This document shows, in pieces, positions 34,484-43,203 of a stretch of 64,000 nt of DNA. A model generated the notes under the pieces. That model was given only the letters and a program-made list of their open reading frames with translations, ran no database searches and had not been told where the DNA came from. The DNA lies in the NCBI GenBank assembly GCA_025454915.1, contig JALONN010000008.1, positions 1-64,000 on the forward strand. The letters run 5' to 3'. A program made the translations under genes and the position numbers. The stretch's first letter is position 1, and each line of letters opens with the position of its first letter. Source of the DNA: Raineya sp. GTDB lineage: Bacteria; Bacteroidota; Bacteroidia; Cytophagales; Thermonemataceae.

Positions 34484-36094
34484 ATGAGAAAGATTTGTTT
34501 TTTTTCGCTCTTTTTATGGTTTATGCTTGCAGGCATTTCTGTTCAGGCACAACTTGGCAATCTAAAGAACAAGGCAAATAATGCCCTTGGTAGTAAAAAA
34601 GAAAAAACATCCACCAACACTAATAATAACACAATAAAACAAGAAGATAAAATTCAGAATACGACTAATAATACATCAAATAATACAAACAAGGCATCCA
34701 TAGTCAATAAACCTACTGTGGAATTTGCAACAGATTACACTTTTAAAAATAAAAAAACAGATTTTGAACCTGGGGAAGATATTTTTGTTAGACTTATTAC
34801 TCCTAAACCAATGGGGGATATGTTTAAAGATGCTTTTAAAATGTCAGATATACCTATGAGCGGAGCAATGGCTGTGGCTATTGGTAAAGATGCAAATGAT
34901 GAAAACCCCATAGTAATTACTCAATATGCATTCTTCCCGAACCGATACAACAAAGATAATCAGTTTGCTATTACGCTTCAAATAGATGATGCTAAACTTG
35001 AAAATTTGGCTAGTGAAATGGATGGAAAAGTATCCTTCAATTCTGCACAAACCATAGCAAAAGGTGATGTAAAACTATTATGGGCTCAAGAAGCTGCTAA
35101 ATTTACTCCTAAAAAATACCAGTGGACTATTTTCTTTTTCTATAAAAAAGCCAATAGCGATGATGTAGCAGAGGCTGGCAGTGGCGTTTTTACTTACAAT
35201 ATCACCAATGAAAATAAAAATAAATTGGTAGGAGGAATGAATTTCTATGACAAACAACGTTTTGAAAAACTGCCTGATGATGGTATCATGAATGATTTAC
35301 ACAAAAAGAATGTCAATAAAATTGTGTTCTCAAACAATAAAATAGATGCAAATTTTACAGATGAGAGCAAAGTAAAAACCAGCTTTACTAATTTGTCTGG
35401 AGGAATATATGGACGAATCTATTTAAAAGAATCTGTTAGAAATATGCTCGCCAATGATGGCAATGGGAAAGATTTTGGAGGTTCTGGACTTACAATGGTT
35501 TATAAAATAAATGGAAAATTATATACTGTCGATGATAACATCAGTAAAGAAGATGGATTGAAAAAAACATCTTGGGGACTAACTTTTATACCTAACACAC
35601 CTGCAGGTAATGAAGACCAAATTACGAAAACTTTTGTATATATCACATCTATTTTACCTGCGGGCAAACACAAAATTAAAGTACAATATAGATTACCTGC
35701 AGGAGCTGTTCCTTTAGATGAAACTAAAATGCTTGGCGAAAATGAAATTGAAGTAAATATTAATGTAGCTGATAGAGATGCTGTTGCAAAAAAATATGGT
35801 AGAACTTTTCAAGGGAATACCCTTCCTGAAGCCGATTATGTGGCTCTAGTCAAAAAACAATATGTAGGTCTAGCACACAGATTTAGCAAAATGGAAATTT
35901 ATAGAGATGCTTTAGGACAAGTAGCATATCGACTTTCAAGAGTTACAGTGGCATATAAAAATCCGGAAGGAGAATATCTGACAGTTACTTATGACCTTAA
36001 GCAGGATTTTATAAAAGGCAAATGGTCTCCAACTATCAGCATTCATAAAAATTTAGGTACTGAATATGTACCACCTCAAAATATCAAACCTTAA
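34484..36094 (+). CDS. Secreted hypothetical protein
   Basis: 536 residues from the ATG at 34484, which yields a signal peptide (RKICFFSLFLWFMLAGISVQ, then AQ). An earlier in-frame ATG at 34400 has no such signal. After the signal comes an Asn/Thr/Lys-rich linker (about 35-70), then a globular region with FEPGEDIFVRLITPKPM and a C-terminal domain starting near AVAKKYGRTFQGNTLPEAD. No T9SS sorting domain is seen. No family was recognised. A terminator follows. Confidence 0.72.
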   Translation: MRKICFFSLFLWFMLAGISVQAQLGNLKNKANNALGSKKEKTSTNTNNNTIKQEDKIQNTTNNTSNNTNKASIVNKPTVEFATDYTFKNKKTDFEPGEDIFVRLITPKPMGDMFKDAFKMSDIPMSGAMAVAIGKDANDENPIVITQYAFFPNRYNKDNQFAITLQIDDAKLENLASEMDGKVSFNSAQTIAKGDVKLLWAQEAAKFTPKKYQWTIFFFYKKANSDDVAEAGSGVFTYNITNENKNKLVGGMNFYDKQRFEKLPDDGIMNDLHKKNVNKIVFSNNKIDANFTDESKVKTSFTNLSGGIYGRIYLKESVRNMLANDGNGKDFGGSGLTMVYKINGKLYTVDDNISKEDGLKKTSWGLTFIPNTPAGNEDQITKTFVYITSILPAGKHKIKVQYRLPAGAVPLDETKMLGENEIEVNINVADRDAVAKKYGRTFQGNTLPEADYVALVKKQYVGLAHRFSKMEIYRDALGQVAYRLSRVTVAYKNPEGEYLTVTYDLKQDFIKGKWSPTISIHKNLGTEYVPPQNIKP

Positions 36095-36101
36095 TTTTTT
36101 T

Positions 36102-36145
36102 GACAATGGTAGAAAAATCTATAATTTTTTCTACCATTGTCTTTA
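36102..36145 (+). terminator. Terminator after the secreted hypothetical gene
   Basis: A 16-bp inverted repeat (36102-36117 and 36126-36141) followed by a T-rich stretch, 8 bp after the stop. Confidence 0.8.
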
Positions 36146-36172
36146 TAATAATGAATTGTAAAGACAAGAAAG

Positions 36173-36511
36173 ATGGCTATAAATATTTTAAAAATCTTAG
36201 GTTATAGTATTGGGATGAGTATTTTGATGGGGATAGTTTTTTTTGCTGTAGGTATGTTTTTTGAAGTAGATACTCGTTCAACTGAAACAGTACTCAAATA
36301 TGACCAGAAAAATAAACGATATAAAGAAAAAACAAAACTTGTCGAGAAGGATATTAGTGGTGATACCACAGCATATTTTACCATGGCAGGGATGTTAATA
36401 GGGATTATTTTAGGAGTTTTTCTCGCTTTAGATAAGGGGACATCTGTATCTAAAACTGAAAATAAACCTACTGAAAAGCCTGTTAAGAAAACTCCACCTA
36501 AAATCCCATAA
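36173..36511 (+). CDS. Small two-helix membrane protein
   Basis: 112 residues with two transmembrane helices (about 10-28 and 68-88). Between them lies a charged loop that begins DTRSTETVLKYDQ. The C-terminal tail is rich in Lys, Pro and Thr. No family was recognised. It ends 25 bp before the next gene, so the two may share a transcript. Confidence 0.65.
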   Translation: MAINILKILGYSIGMSILMGIVFFAVGMFFEVDTRSTETVLKYDQKNKRYKEKTKLVEKDISGDTTAYFTMAGMLIGIILGVFLALDKGTSVSKTENKPTEKPVKKTPPKIP

Positions 36512-36536
36512 AAAAATATACAAACAATCTATAAAG

Positions 36537-38096
36537 ATGACAAAGAAATTACTTATCATAATGTTTCTATTGGTATATAAAACAAATGCTCAAGAAGTTT
36601 GCATAACCAACCTAGAAAAAGAAGTACTTGCCGAAATCAATAAATACAGAAAAAATAAAGGGCTTTCAGATTTATCTGTATCAAAGGTACTGACTATTGT
36701 GGCAAATAAAAATGCTGAAGCTGTAGTGAAGAAAACTAATAAAACCTATACTCCAAGTGAATTTGGAAAGTATTATGCTACTACACAGTCATTTCGGCTA
36801 TCTATTTCAGGCACAAATAGTATAGAGATTAGCCGAAGTTTGCAAAATGATGCCAGCAGAACCGAACTGCTTAGCAAAGCTGATTGGCAAGCTGTAGGGA
36901 TTAGTATTCGTAAAAATATGACTGAATGGACACCTACGACTATTTCGCTGATATTTGGTAACAAGCCTGATGAGGCTTTTAACCCAAGCGAATGTACTGA
37001 TAGCCAAATTTTCTTTAATATCGAAGCTAAAGATCCAAATGCTACCCCAAAAAGAACTTATGTTAAATTTAAAAACAAAGGTGAATATCTTTCAGTAGCT
37101 ACATTTTATACAAAGGAAGGCAAACGTATGCAACTTGGAGAAAGTAATTTGTATAGCTTAGAGGCTCCCAAAATAGGAGTAAACGAAGTGTGGTTCAATA
37201 CAGATGGAGTAGAAACTTTTGAGTTGCATATCAAACCACTATATACAACTATTGTAGCCGAAGACCAATTTATGAATACCATTATCAAACTCAATAAAAA
37301 TCAATGGGCTAATAAAGATACGCTTTGGATAAACTTTGAACTCAAAGGAAACTCTTTGCAAGAAGTAAAAGCTCACTTAGCCAAAAAACCAACAGCAATG
37401 AATATGAAAACAGGTTTTGGACGGAGAAATATGTTACATAGAGCTGTTTGGAGAAACAATTTGGAGGTTGTTCGATTTTTGATTGAAGAGAAAAAAATGA
37501 ATATTAACGAACTCTCTGATGATAAAGAACATGTCATGGGTTTGGTAGTAAGTGATGAAATGTTTGAGTATTTGATTAGCAAAAAACCTCAATTAGTAAA
37601 TAGATATATGGGCTTTACAATTTTACACCAGTTGTCTGCTAATGGTGTATTGAAAGGCGTAAAATATATGATAGAAGTTCATAAAGCTGATATAAACGAC
37701 CCTGCCAACATAAATAAAACGACTCCTTTAATGTATGCCATAATGCACAACAGAATAGCCGTTGCTGAATACCTTTTACAGAAAGGGGCAAAAATACATG
37801 ATAATAGCTGGAATACTCATATTTTATATGAAGCTGTTTTTAATAATAATACAGATATGGTCATAATGTTGTTGCGTTATAATACTAAAGCACTTATAAA
37901 TATATCCCCGAATACTGAACCCAATAACAAGCCTCTACATAAAGCAATCGTAGCCAATAATTTAGCTATCGTAAAGTTATTGGTAGAAAATGGAGCAGAC
38001 CTCAGTAAAGAAGATTATGTAGCTTTTGCTAAGAGCTATTCATGGACAGATAAAAACCTGATAGAGTATTTAACGAGTAAAGTTTCTAAGTTCTAA
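36537..38096 (+). CDS. Secreted CAP-like / ankyrin-repeat fusion protein
   Basis: 519 residues. Signal peptide 1-18 (ending TNAQ). Residues about 25-145 resemble a CAP/SCP domain (LEKEVLAEINKYRKNKGLSD, then WQAVGISIRKNMTEWTPTTI), but the usual catalytic His pair is not visible. A middle domain of about 130 residues follows. Residues about 290-510 are five to six ankyrin repeats (GRRNMLHRAVWRNNLEVVRF, TTPLMYAIMHNRIAVAEYLL, NKPLHKAIVANNLAIVKLLV). Both parts are generally binding modules, so a periplasmic or surface protein-binding role is likely. Confidence 0.75.
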   Translation: MTKKLLIIMFLLVYKTNAQEVCITNLEKEVLAEINKYRKNKGLSDLSVSKVLTIVANKNAEAVVKKTNKTYTPSEFGKYYATTQSFRLSISGTNSIEISRSLQNDASRTELLSKADWQAVGISIRKNMTEWTPTTISLIFGNKPDEAFNPSECTDSQIFFNIEAKDPNATPKRTYVKFKNKGEYLSVATFYTKEGKRMQLGESNLYSLEAPKIGVNEVWFNTDGVETFELHIKPLYTTIVAEDQFMNTIIKLNKNQWANKDTLWINFELKGNSLQEVKAHLAKKPTAMNMKTGFGRRNMLHRAVWRNNLEVVRFLIEEKKMNINELSDDKEHVMGLVVSDEMFEYLISKKPQLVNRYMGFTILHQLSANGVLKGVKYMIEVHKADINDPANINKTTPLMYAIMHNRIAVAEYLLQKGAKIHDNSWNTHILYEAVFNNNTDMVIMLLRYNTKALINISPNTEPNNKPLHKAIVANNLAIVKLLVENGADLSKEDYVAFAKSYSWTDKNLIEYLTSKVSKF

Positions 38097-38210
38097 TAGA
38101 AAAAAACTATTGATGATAAGTATTTGAGCTTAATTAAATAGTAGAAACTTTTCAAAACTTAAAATAATACACTCTGTGATAGAAAAAAACATAAAGGCAT
38201 TAACAATAAA
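38097..38210. other. Convergent intergenic gap without terminator
   Basis: 114 bp between the ankyrin and sigma genes; AT-rich, with no clear hairpin or ORF. Confidence 0.5.
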
Positions 38211-39026
38211 TTATTTTACAATATTATCCAAAAGATTGTTTAGTTCTTCTTTTACCTGAAAAGGACTGTTTAAAAATAAATCTTTCAATTCAAATTTAAT
38301 ATGATCACTCACGGTGTCTTTATGTTCTTCTACAATATCTTTGATTTTGTGCTGATAATCAGTATTGAAACGTAAATTTTTTCTATCTACAATACCTTGT
38401 TCTACTAATACTTTTGTTTTCTTAGGACAACGGCAAGGGTTATCAGGGTTTATCAGTCCACATTTTCCTGACACATAATTGAATAAGTCTGATTTGGCTC
38501 TATGTAATTTAATGCGATAATTGGCAGGAGAAATCTCAAATAATTCAGCTCCGATATTATGGTCAGCACCAAATATTTCTCCTATAATGTATAACAGTCG
38601 TTGTTCTCTGTTCAAACACATCAACATCGCAGAGGAACATAAAATACGTACTTCTTCAATTTCTTGTTCGCTGAATGCATTTTCATTTTCCATGATATTT
38701 TCTATTGGATAATCGTTGCTTTTGAGAGCAAGTTTTTCCATTTTTCTTTCTGGCGAGTTGAGAAAATGATTGAAAACAATCCGATAAAGCCATGTTCTAA
38801 AATTACTATCTCCTTTAAACGACTGAAGAGCCGTAATAACTTTAATCAGAACTTCTTGAGTGGCATCTAGGGCATCATCTGGATTCAAAAAAAACTTAAG
38901 AGCTACATTGTAAATGTAATCCTGATGTTTTTTAATGAGTTTTTCTAAGGCTAGTTTATTGCCTGATAGAGAACTTTCGATGAGTTCCCTATCAGAAATA
39001 TCTTGATAATGAGCTGAAAATAACAT
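38211..39026 (-). CDS. ECF-like sigma factor with Cys-containing C-terminal tail
   Basis: 271 residues, longer than a usual ECF sigma factor (about 180-200). Region 2 is clear (LIKKHQDYIYNVALKFF ... DALDATQEVLIKVITALQSF, FRTWLYRIVFNHF), and region 4 follows (EISPANYRIKLHRAKSDLF). After region 4 comes a tail with CGLINPDNPCRCPKKT, four Cys residues that could bind metal, and about 70 further helical residues. The tail might act as a built-in sensor or anti-sigma. The gene lies 9 bp downstream of a lipoprotein gene. Confidence 0.82.
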   Translation of the reverse strand: MLFSAHYQDISDRELIESSLSGNKLALEKLIKKHQDYIYNVALKFFLNPDDALDATQEVLIKVITALQSFKGDSNFRTWLYRIVFNHFLNSPERKMEKLALKSNDYPIENIMENENAFSEQEIEEVRILCSSAMLMCLNREQRLLYIIGEIFGADHNIGAELFEISPANYRIKLHRAKSDLFNYVSGKCGLINPDNPCRCPKKTKVLVEQGIVDRKNLRFNTDYQHKIKDIVEEHKDTVSDHIKFELKDLFLNSPFQVKEELNNLLDNIVK

Positions 39027-39035
39027 ACACTAAGT

Positions 39036-39677
39036 TTATTTAGAATGAGCAATCATCAAAGGAATATCAAACTCTTCATAAATCTGTTTGGCATCTTTAA
39101 AGTGATTTTTTGCCGAATCTTCATTTTGCCAAACACTTAAAACACAAGGCTTATTTTGAGCATCTTTGAGATGTAATGTCGTTAAAAGTCCGTTAACAAC
39201 ACTTTCAATATTATTTTCGTAGCTAATAACTGCCCAAAAACGTCCTTTTTGTTGGTTAGGAGTGGCATATTCTGTTACTTTTTCGATAGTATAATAGAAA
39301 ACTTCTCCTTTTTTACCATATTTTTTTTCAGTACGCTCAAACCATGTTGGGTTAAACCATTTCTCTGCATCTGTTTTTTCTTTCCAAATATAAATACCTC
39401 CAAAGTAATTGTGGTTAGCTGTAAAAGAATAAAATTTTCTATTCAAGCCATCAATTGCCTGATATTCAGGAATACTTTCTTCCATTTTATTTGCAACCAA
39501 GCCCCTCCAAGCATACCAAGGTTTTTTTACTTTGCTAATAGTAAGAGTCTGATTTTCAGAACGAGTAATAGAAGCTTTTAAATTGGTAATCAATACTTTC
39601 TCAGAAGAGTTGCAAGCCATCAGAATGATACTGAATACAAAAGTTGACACAAGGATTTTGAAATGAAGAGTTGTCAT
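39036..39677 (-). CDS. Lipoprotein with YdhR-like (dimeric alpha-beta barrel) domain
   Basis: 213 residues. The signal ends in a lipobox (IILMAC, Cys 22). The mature part has YFGGIYIWKEKTDAEKWFN, a motif of YdhR-type ferredoxin-like monooxygenases, plus a C-terminal repeat of similar type (LSVWQNEDSAKNHF). No obvious cofactor residues are visible. Operonic with the sigma factor that follows 9 bp later. Confidence 0.72.
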   Translation of the reverse strand: MTTLHFKILVSTFVFSIILMACNSSEKVLITNLKASITRSENQTLTISKVKKPWYAWRGLVANKMEESIPEYQAIDGLNRKFYSFTANHNYFGGIYIWKEKTDAEKWFNPTWFERTEKKYGKKGEVFYYTIEKVTEYATPNQQKGRFWAVISYENNIESVVNGLLTTLHLKDAQNKPCVLSVWQNEDSAKNHFKDAKQIYEEFDIPLMIAHSK

Positions 39678-39741
39678 ATTATTTTAAATTTAAGTGAAAC
39701 AACTCTTAGACAAGAAAATCAAAATGTGTTACAAAACTTTT

Positions 39742-40452
39742 TTAAATTTCTAAAAATGTATATACTGTGTCTTGTTGCCAGGCTTCCAAACACTGAAATT
39801 CTCCTTTGAGATTAACTAAAATAAGCTGGTCAGCTAGCTCTAAAGCTAAATCCACTTCATGGGTAGAGAGCAAAATACACTTTTCTTGCTCATGGGCTAT
39901 TTTTTTGAGAAGGCTCATCATTTGTTTTCGATAATAAACATCTAAATAAGCCGTAGGCTCATCCAAAATGATGATGGGAGTATCCTGAGCCAAAGCTCTG
40001 GCAAGCATAACACGTTGGCGTTCGCCATCGCTGAGGGTGTGTAAATATTTGTTAGAAAACTCTTGTAGATGTGTTATTTCTAAGGATTTCTCAATAATTT
40101 TTTTGTCTTCTGAATTGTATTTTCCCTGCCAGTTGAGATAAGGTGTTCTCCCAAACGCTATGGTTTCATAGACAGTCAGATATTCTGTTTGGGGTTTATC
40201 ACTCAATACAATGGCTACTTTTTGAGCTATCTCCTGCAATTTGAGTTTTGATAAAGGAGAATCTTCTATGAGTATTTCGCCTGCTGTTTGGGCTTGCAGA
40301 CCACTCAAAACCCGAATAAGAGAAGATTTTCCTGCTCCGTTTCGTCCAAGCAGGCAAGTAAGTTGCCCTTTTTTACAAGAGAAATGCATATTTTTAAACA
40401 ATACTCTCTGAGGGTAACCTACCTGTAATGCTTGTGCCTGTAACATCGCCAT
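39742..40452 (-). CDS. ABC transporter ATP-binding protein, iron-chelate/heme type
   Basis: 236 residues with Walker A GRNGAGKSS, signature LSDGERQRVMLARALAQD, Walker B IIILDEPTAYLD and the H-loop STHEVD. Sequence style is that of FecE/HmuV-type importers of siderophore, heme or cobalamin. No permease or binding-protein gene is adjacent. Its ATG overlaps the trpS stop by one base (TAATG), so it is translationally coupled to trpS. Confidence 0.85.
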   Translation of the reverse strand: MAMLQAQALQVGYPQRVLFKNMHFSCKKGQLTCLLGRNGAGKSSLIRVLSGLQAQTAGEILIEDSPLSKLKLQEIAQKVAIVLSDKPQTEYLTVYETIAFGRTPYLNWQGKYNSEDKKIIEKSLEITHLQEFSNKYLHTLSDGERQRVMLARALAQDTPIIILDEPTAYLDVYYRKQMMSLLKKIAHEQEKCILLSTHEVDLALELADQLILVNLKGEFQCLEAWQQDTVYTFLEI

Positions 40453-41429
40453 TAACCTCTAAAGCCTGTTACTTCTCTGATTCTATCAAGGGTTTTCAAA
40501 GCGATTTCTTTGGCTTTGGCTTCTCCTTTACTCAAAATTTGCTCAATTTGAGCAGGATTTTGCATATACTCATTGAACAGTTCTCTTTCTTTGGCAAATT
40601 TGGTTTCCAAAACAGCCTGCAATTCTTGTTTGGCATGTCCATAGCCAAAACCGCCACGCAGATAATTTCCTCGCATGGTTTCTACCTGTTCAGGGCTTGC
40701 CACCAAACGATACAATGCAAAAACATTGCAGGTATCAGGGTTTTTAGGCTCTTCAAGAGGTGTTGAATCGGTCACAATATTTGAAATCTGCTTTTTGAGT
40801 TCTTTACTGGGCAAAAATACATCAATAAAGTTGTTGTAAGATTTACTCATTTTCCTTCCGTCAGTACCAGGAATCACCATAACTTCCTCATTAATTTTAG
40901 CTTGAGGAATTACAAAAATTTCTTTTTGATAGTAATAATTTACTTTTTGGGCAATATCTCTCGTAATTTCTAAATGTTGTTGTTGGTCTTTGCCTACGGG
41001 TACAAATTCTGCATCATACAGTAAAATATCAGCAGCCATGAGTACAGGGTAATCAAATAAACCAGCATTCACATCTGCCAAGTTTTCAGACTTATCTTTA
41101 AATGAATGAGCACTGGCAAGCGTAGGATATGGCGTAAAGCAATTGAGATACCATGTAAGCTCGCAAACTTCAGGAACACGAGACTGACGATAGAAAAAGT
41201 TTCTTTCTGTATCAAAACCACAGGCAAGCCATGCAGCTGCTACGGCGTTTGTACTTTCAATACGTGCCTGAGCATCTTTAATTGTAGTAAGTGAGTGAAA
41301 ATCAGCAATAAAGAAAAAAGATTCATTTGCTGAATTTTTAGACATTTCGATGGCAGGCAAGATAGCCCCCAGCAAATTGCCTAAATGAGGTCTTCCCGAA
41401 CTCTGGATACCTGTGAGAATACGAGCCAT
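40452..41429 (-). CDS. trpS: Tryptophan-tRNA ligase
   Basis: 325 residues, class I aminoacyl-tRNA synthetase. The HIGH-like motif is in SSGRPHLGNLLGA and the KMSKS motif in GTDGRKMSKSYNNF. The Trp-specific block DILLYDAEFVPVGKDQQQHLE is present. It charges tRNA-Trp in the cytoplasm. It is followed by the coupled ABC ATPase gene. Confidence 0.95.
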   Translation of the reverse strand: MARILTGIQSSGRPHLGNLLGAILPAIEMSKNSANESFFFIADFHSLTTIKDAQARIESTNAVAAAWLACGFDTERNFFYRQSRVPEVCELTWYLNCFTPYPTLASAHSFKDKSENLADVNAGLFDYPVLMAADILLYDAEFVPVGKDQQQHLEITRDIAQKVNYYYQKEIFVIPQAKINEEVMVIPGTDGRKMSKSYNNFIDVFLPSKELKKQISNIVTDSTPLEEPKNPDTCNVFALYRLVASPEQVETMRGNYLRGGFGYGHAKQELQAVLETKFAKERELFNEYMQNPAQIEQILSKGEAKAKEIALKTLDRIREVTGFRG

Positions 41430-41490
41430 AAAATTAAAAGATAGTTGGTATAAAATTAATTTGTGATAAAAAAGGAAATCTTTTTGGAAT

Positions 41491-42492
41491 TTAGATGTTT
41501 GAAGGGCGTACTAAGGCAATATGCCAGACTTCATTTTTGAAGTTTGGGGCAATAACACCCGTTGCATAACCTTTTGCTGTGGTTTCCCAAAAATAATATT
41601 TTTTTCCTTTGTACTTCAAATAATCGCCTTGAGCAGGCATATTAATTCCTAACATACAATGTGTTTGACTCACAAATATAGCAACATCATAACCAAAATG
41701 TGCTAAAACTGTATATAAGAAAACGCTTCTTGTATCGCAATCGCCTTTTAAATTGTAAATAAACTCAGAAGGAGATGTTAAACCAAATCGAATTTCGGGC
41801 AAACATTCTTTTCCTTCATCATGATATTCTTCAAAAAAACCTCCCCATTTACGAGCTTTTGTACAAGATTCTGGATGTACAAGCACATAGGGGATGCTTT
41901 GTACATAACTTACTACCATTTCAGCAAATTGCTTGTGATTTAATTTGTTTTTGTTTCTGATTTTCTCAAAAGTTTTATAAATCTTTTGCATTTTGTCCTT
42001 ATTATCTTTGGTAAGTTGTAAATAAACTTTCCCATAATAGTCTTTTACACTACCATCAGAAACAGGTTCAGGAAGCTTTTCTCGGAAACTTTCTGCCTGA
42101 CAGGCTACTTGTGGCAAAACCGTAAATTTTCCTTTAAAAGTTCTACTTTGTAAATCTTGCCAATCCTGTTGATGAGTTACATGTTTAATTTTGCTTTCAC
42201 AAGGCAGAACTTCATCAGGTTCTTGCACCTTCTCATAAACAGCTTCATCTTCTTCTATTATTACAGCATTCTCTGATTTCTTAGAATGGTTGTTGTTATT
42301 GTCAGTATTACCTTTGTTCGATGAATTTTGTTCAATGGAGTTTTCCCATAGGCTAGCCAGTTGTTCAAAGCAAGCTTCAAACACAGGTTCTGTAACAGGA
42401 GCAATAACTTGATAAACAACGGTGTCTTTGGCAAATGCTCTGAGCAAAACCACAAAAATGATAGCTCTAAAAGACCATTTTAAGAAACTCAT
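41491..42492 (-). CDS. Transglutaminase-like membrane-anchored protein
   Basis: 333 residues. A hydrophobic N-terminal anchor (about 7-25) is followed by an Asn/acidic linker. The C-terminal half has a transglutaminase-like core: Cys in LKGDCDTRSVFLYTVL, His in VSQTHCMLGI, and YKGKKYYFWETTAKGYATGV. The papain-like fold suggests peptidase or amide-transfer activity on the periplasmic side. It is divergent from rimP, and a minus-strand TATATTTG box (42516-42523) is a likely promoter element. Confidence 0.75.
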   Translation of the reverse strand: MSFLKWSFRAIIFVVLLRAFAKDTVVYQVIAPVTEPVFEACFEQLASLWENSIEQNSSNKGNTDNNNNHSKKSENAVIIEEDEAVYEKVQEPDEVLPCESKIKHVTHQQDWQDLQSRTFKGKFTVLPQVACQAESFREKLPEPVSDGSVKDYYGKVYLQLTKDNKDKMQKIYKTFEKIRNKNKLNHKQFAEMVVSYVQSIPYVLVHPESCTKARKWGGFFEEYHDEGKECLPEIRFGLTSPSEFIYNLKGDCDTRSVFLYTVLAHFGYDVAIFVSQTHCMLGINMPAQGDYLKYKGKKYYFWETTAKGYATGVIAPNFKNEVWHIALVRPSNI

Positions 42493-42515
42493 ACCTCTTT
42501 TACATTTACTTTTAG

Positions 42516-42523
42516 CAAATATA
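42516..42523 (-). promoter_or_regulatory. -7 box for the transglutaminase-like gene
   Basis: TATATTTG on the minus strand matches TAnnTTTG, 24 bp before the start codon. No -33 element was found at standard spacing. Confidence 0.45.
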
Positions 42524-42568
42524 ACATATATTTTTGAAATAATTTTTAGTTTTTTTTGAGTAAAAAAA

Positions 42569-42599
42569 TTTGTTTTTCTAAGAGATATAGCTAAATTTG
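42569..42599 (+). promoter_or_regulatory. Consensus Bacteroidota promoter of rimP-nusA
   Basis: TTTG (42569-42572), a 19-nt spacer and TAAATTTG (42592-42599) match the -33/-7 consensus exactly. Transcription should begin near 42606, giving a leader of about 70 nt. Confidence 0.75.
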
Positions 42600-42624
42600 C
42601 GTCAGAAAATGATAGCTCTTAACC

Positions 42625-42656
42625 AAGAGGGGACACAAAGTCCCCTTTTATTTTTG
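42625..42656 (+). promoter_or_regulatory. Leader hairpin with U-tract before rimP (possible attenuator)
   Basis: A 10-bp stem with one G-U pair (42625-42634 and 42640-42649, loop ACAAA) followed by a T-rich tract. It lies between the rimP promoter and the rimP start, where no upstream gene on this strand could need a terminator. This makes premature termination as a control step plausible. Confidence 0.6.
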
Positions 42657-42675
42657 CTTTTTAATAAGAATAACC

Positions 42676-43140
42676 ATGAATTTAGAATCTGAAATTACCA
42701 AAATCGTAGAATCTGTTTTAGAGAAAGAATATTTTTTGGTAGATGTACAAATCAAACAACTCAAAGAGAAAAAAAGAGTAACAGTACTCTTAGATGGCGA
42801 TAATGGCGTAAATATAGATGTCTGTGCCAAAACAAGCAGAGCTTTAGGGGATTATATTGAACAAATGAACTTAATTGAAACAGCCTATAACTTGGAAGTT
42901 TCTTCACCTGGAGTCGATAATCCATTAAAATTACTCAGACAATACCCTCAACACATAGGCAGAACGCTTCTTGTAAACTTAAAAGACAATACAAACGTAG
43001 AAGGAGTATTGACAAAAATAGAAAACTCCACCATTACAATCGAACAGACAAAAGGTAAAGGGAAAAAGGCAGAAGTAATAGTTCAAAATATTGACTTTGA
43101 GAATATTACAGGGAGTAAAGTCTTGATTTCTTTCAAATAA
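42676..43140 (+). CDS. rimP: Ribosome maturation factor RimP
   Basis: 154 residues, normal length. The N-terminal domain has the FFLVDVQIKQLKEKKRVTV-like strand pair and DVCAKTSRALGDYIEQ, and the signature YNLEVSSPGVDNPL follows; the C-terminal SH3-like domain runs from about residue 95. RimP assists 30S subunit maturation. It is the first gene of the rimP-nusA-infB cluster. Confidence 0.94.
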   Translation: MNLESEITKIVESVLEKEYFLVDVQIKQLKEKKRVTVLLDGDNGVNIDVCAKTSRALGDYIEQMNLIETAYNLEVSSPGVDNPLKLLRQYPQHIGRTLLVNLKDNTNVEGVLTKIENSTITIEQTKGKGKKAEVIVQNIDFENITGSKVLISFK

Positions 43141-43150
43141 ACTTTTAATA

Positions 43151-43165
43151 ATCAGCTTTGCTGAT
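43151..43165 (+). promoter_or_regulatory. Small hairpin between rimP and nusA
   Basis: ATCAGC-TTT-GCTGAT, a 6-bp stem in the 63-bp gap, without a T-run. It may be a processing or pausing site; evidence is position only. Confidence 0.3.
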
Positions 43166-43203
43166 AATATCAATACATTTTCTTATATCAAAATTTTACC
43201 GAT

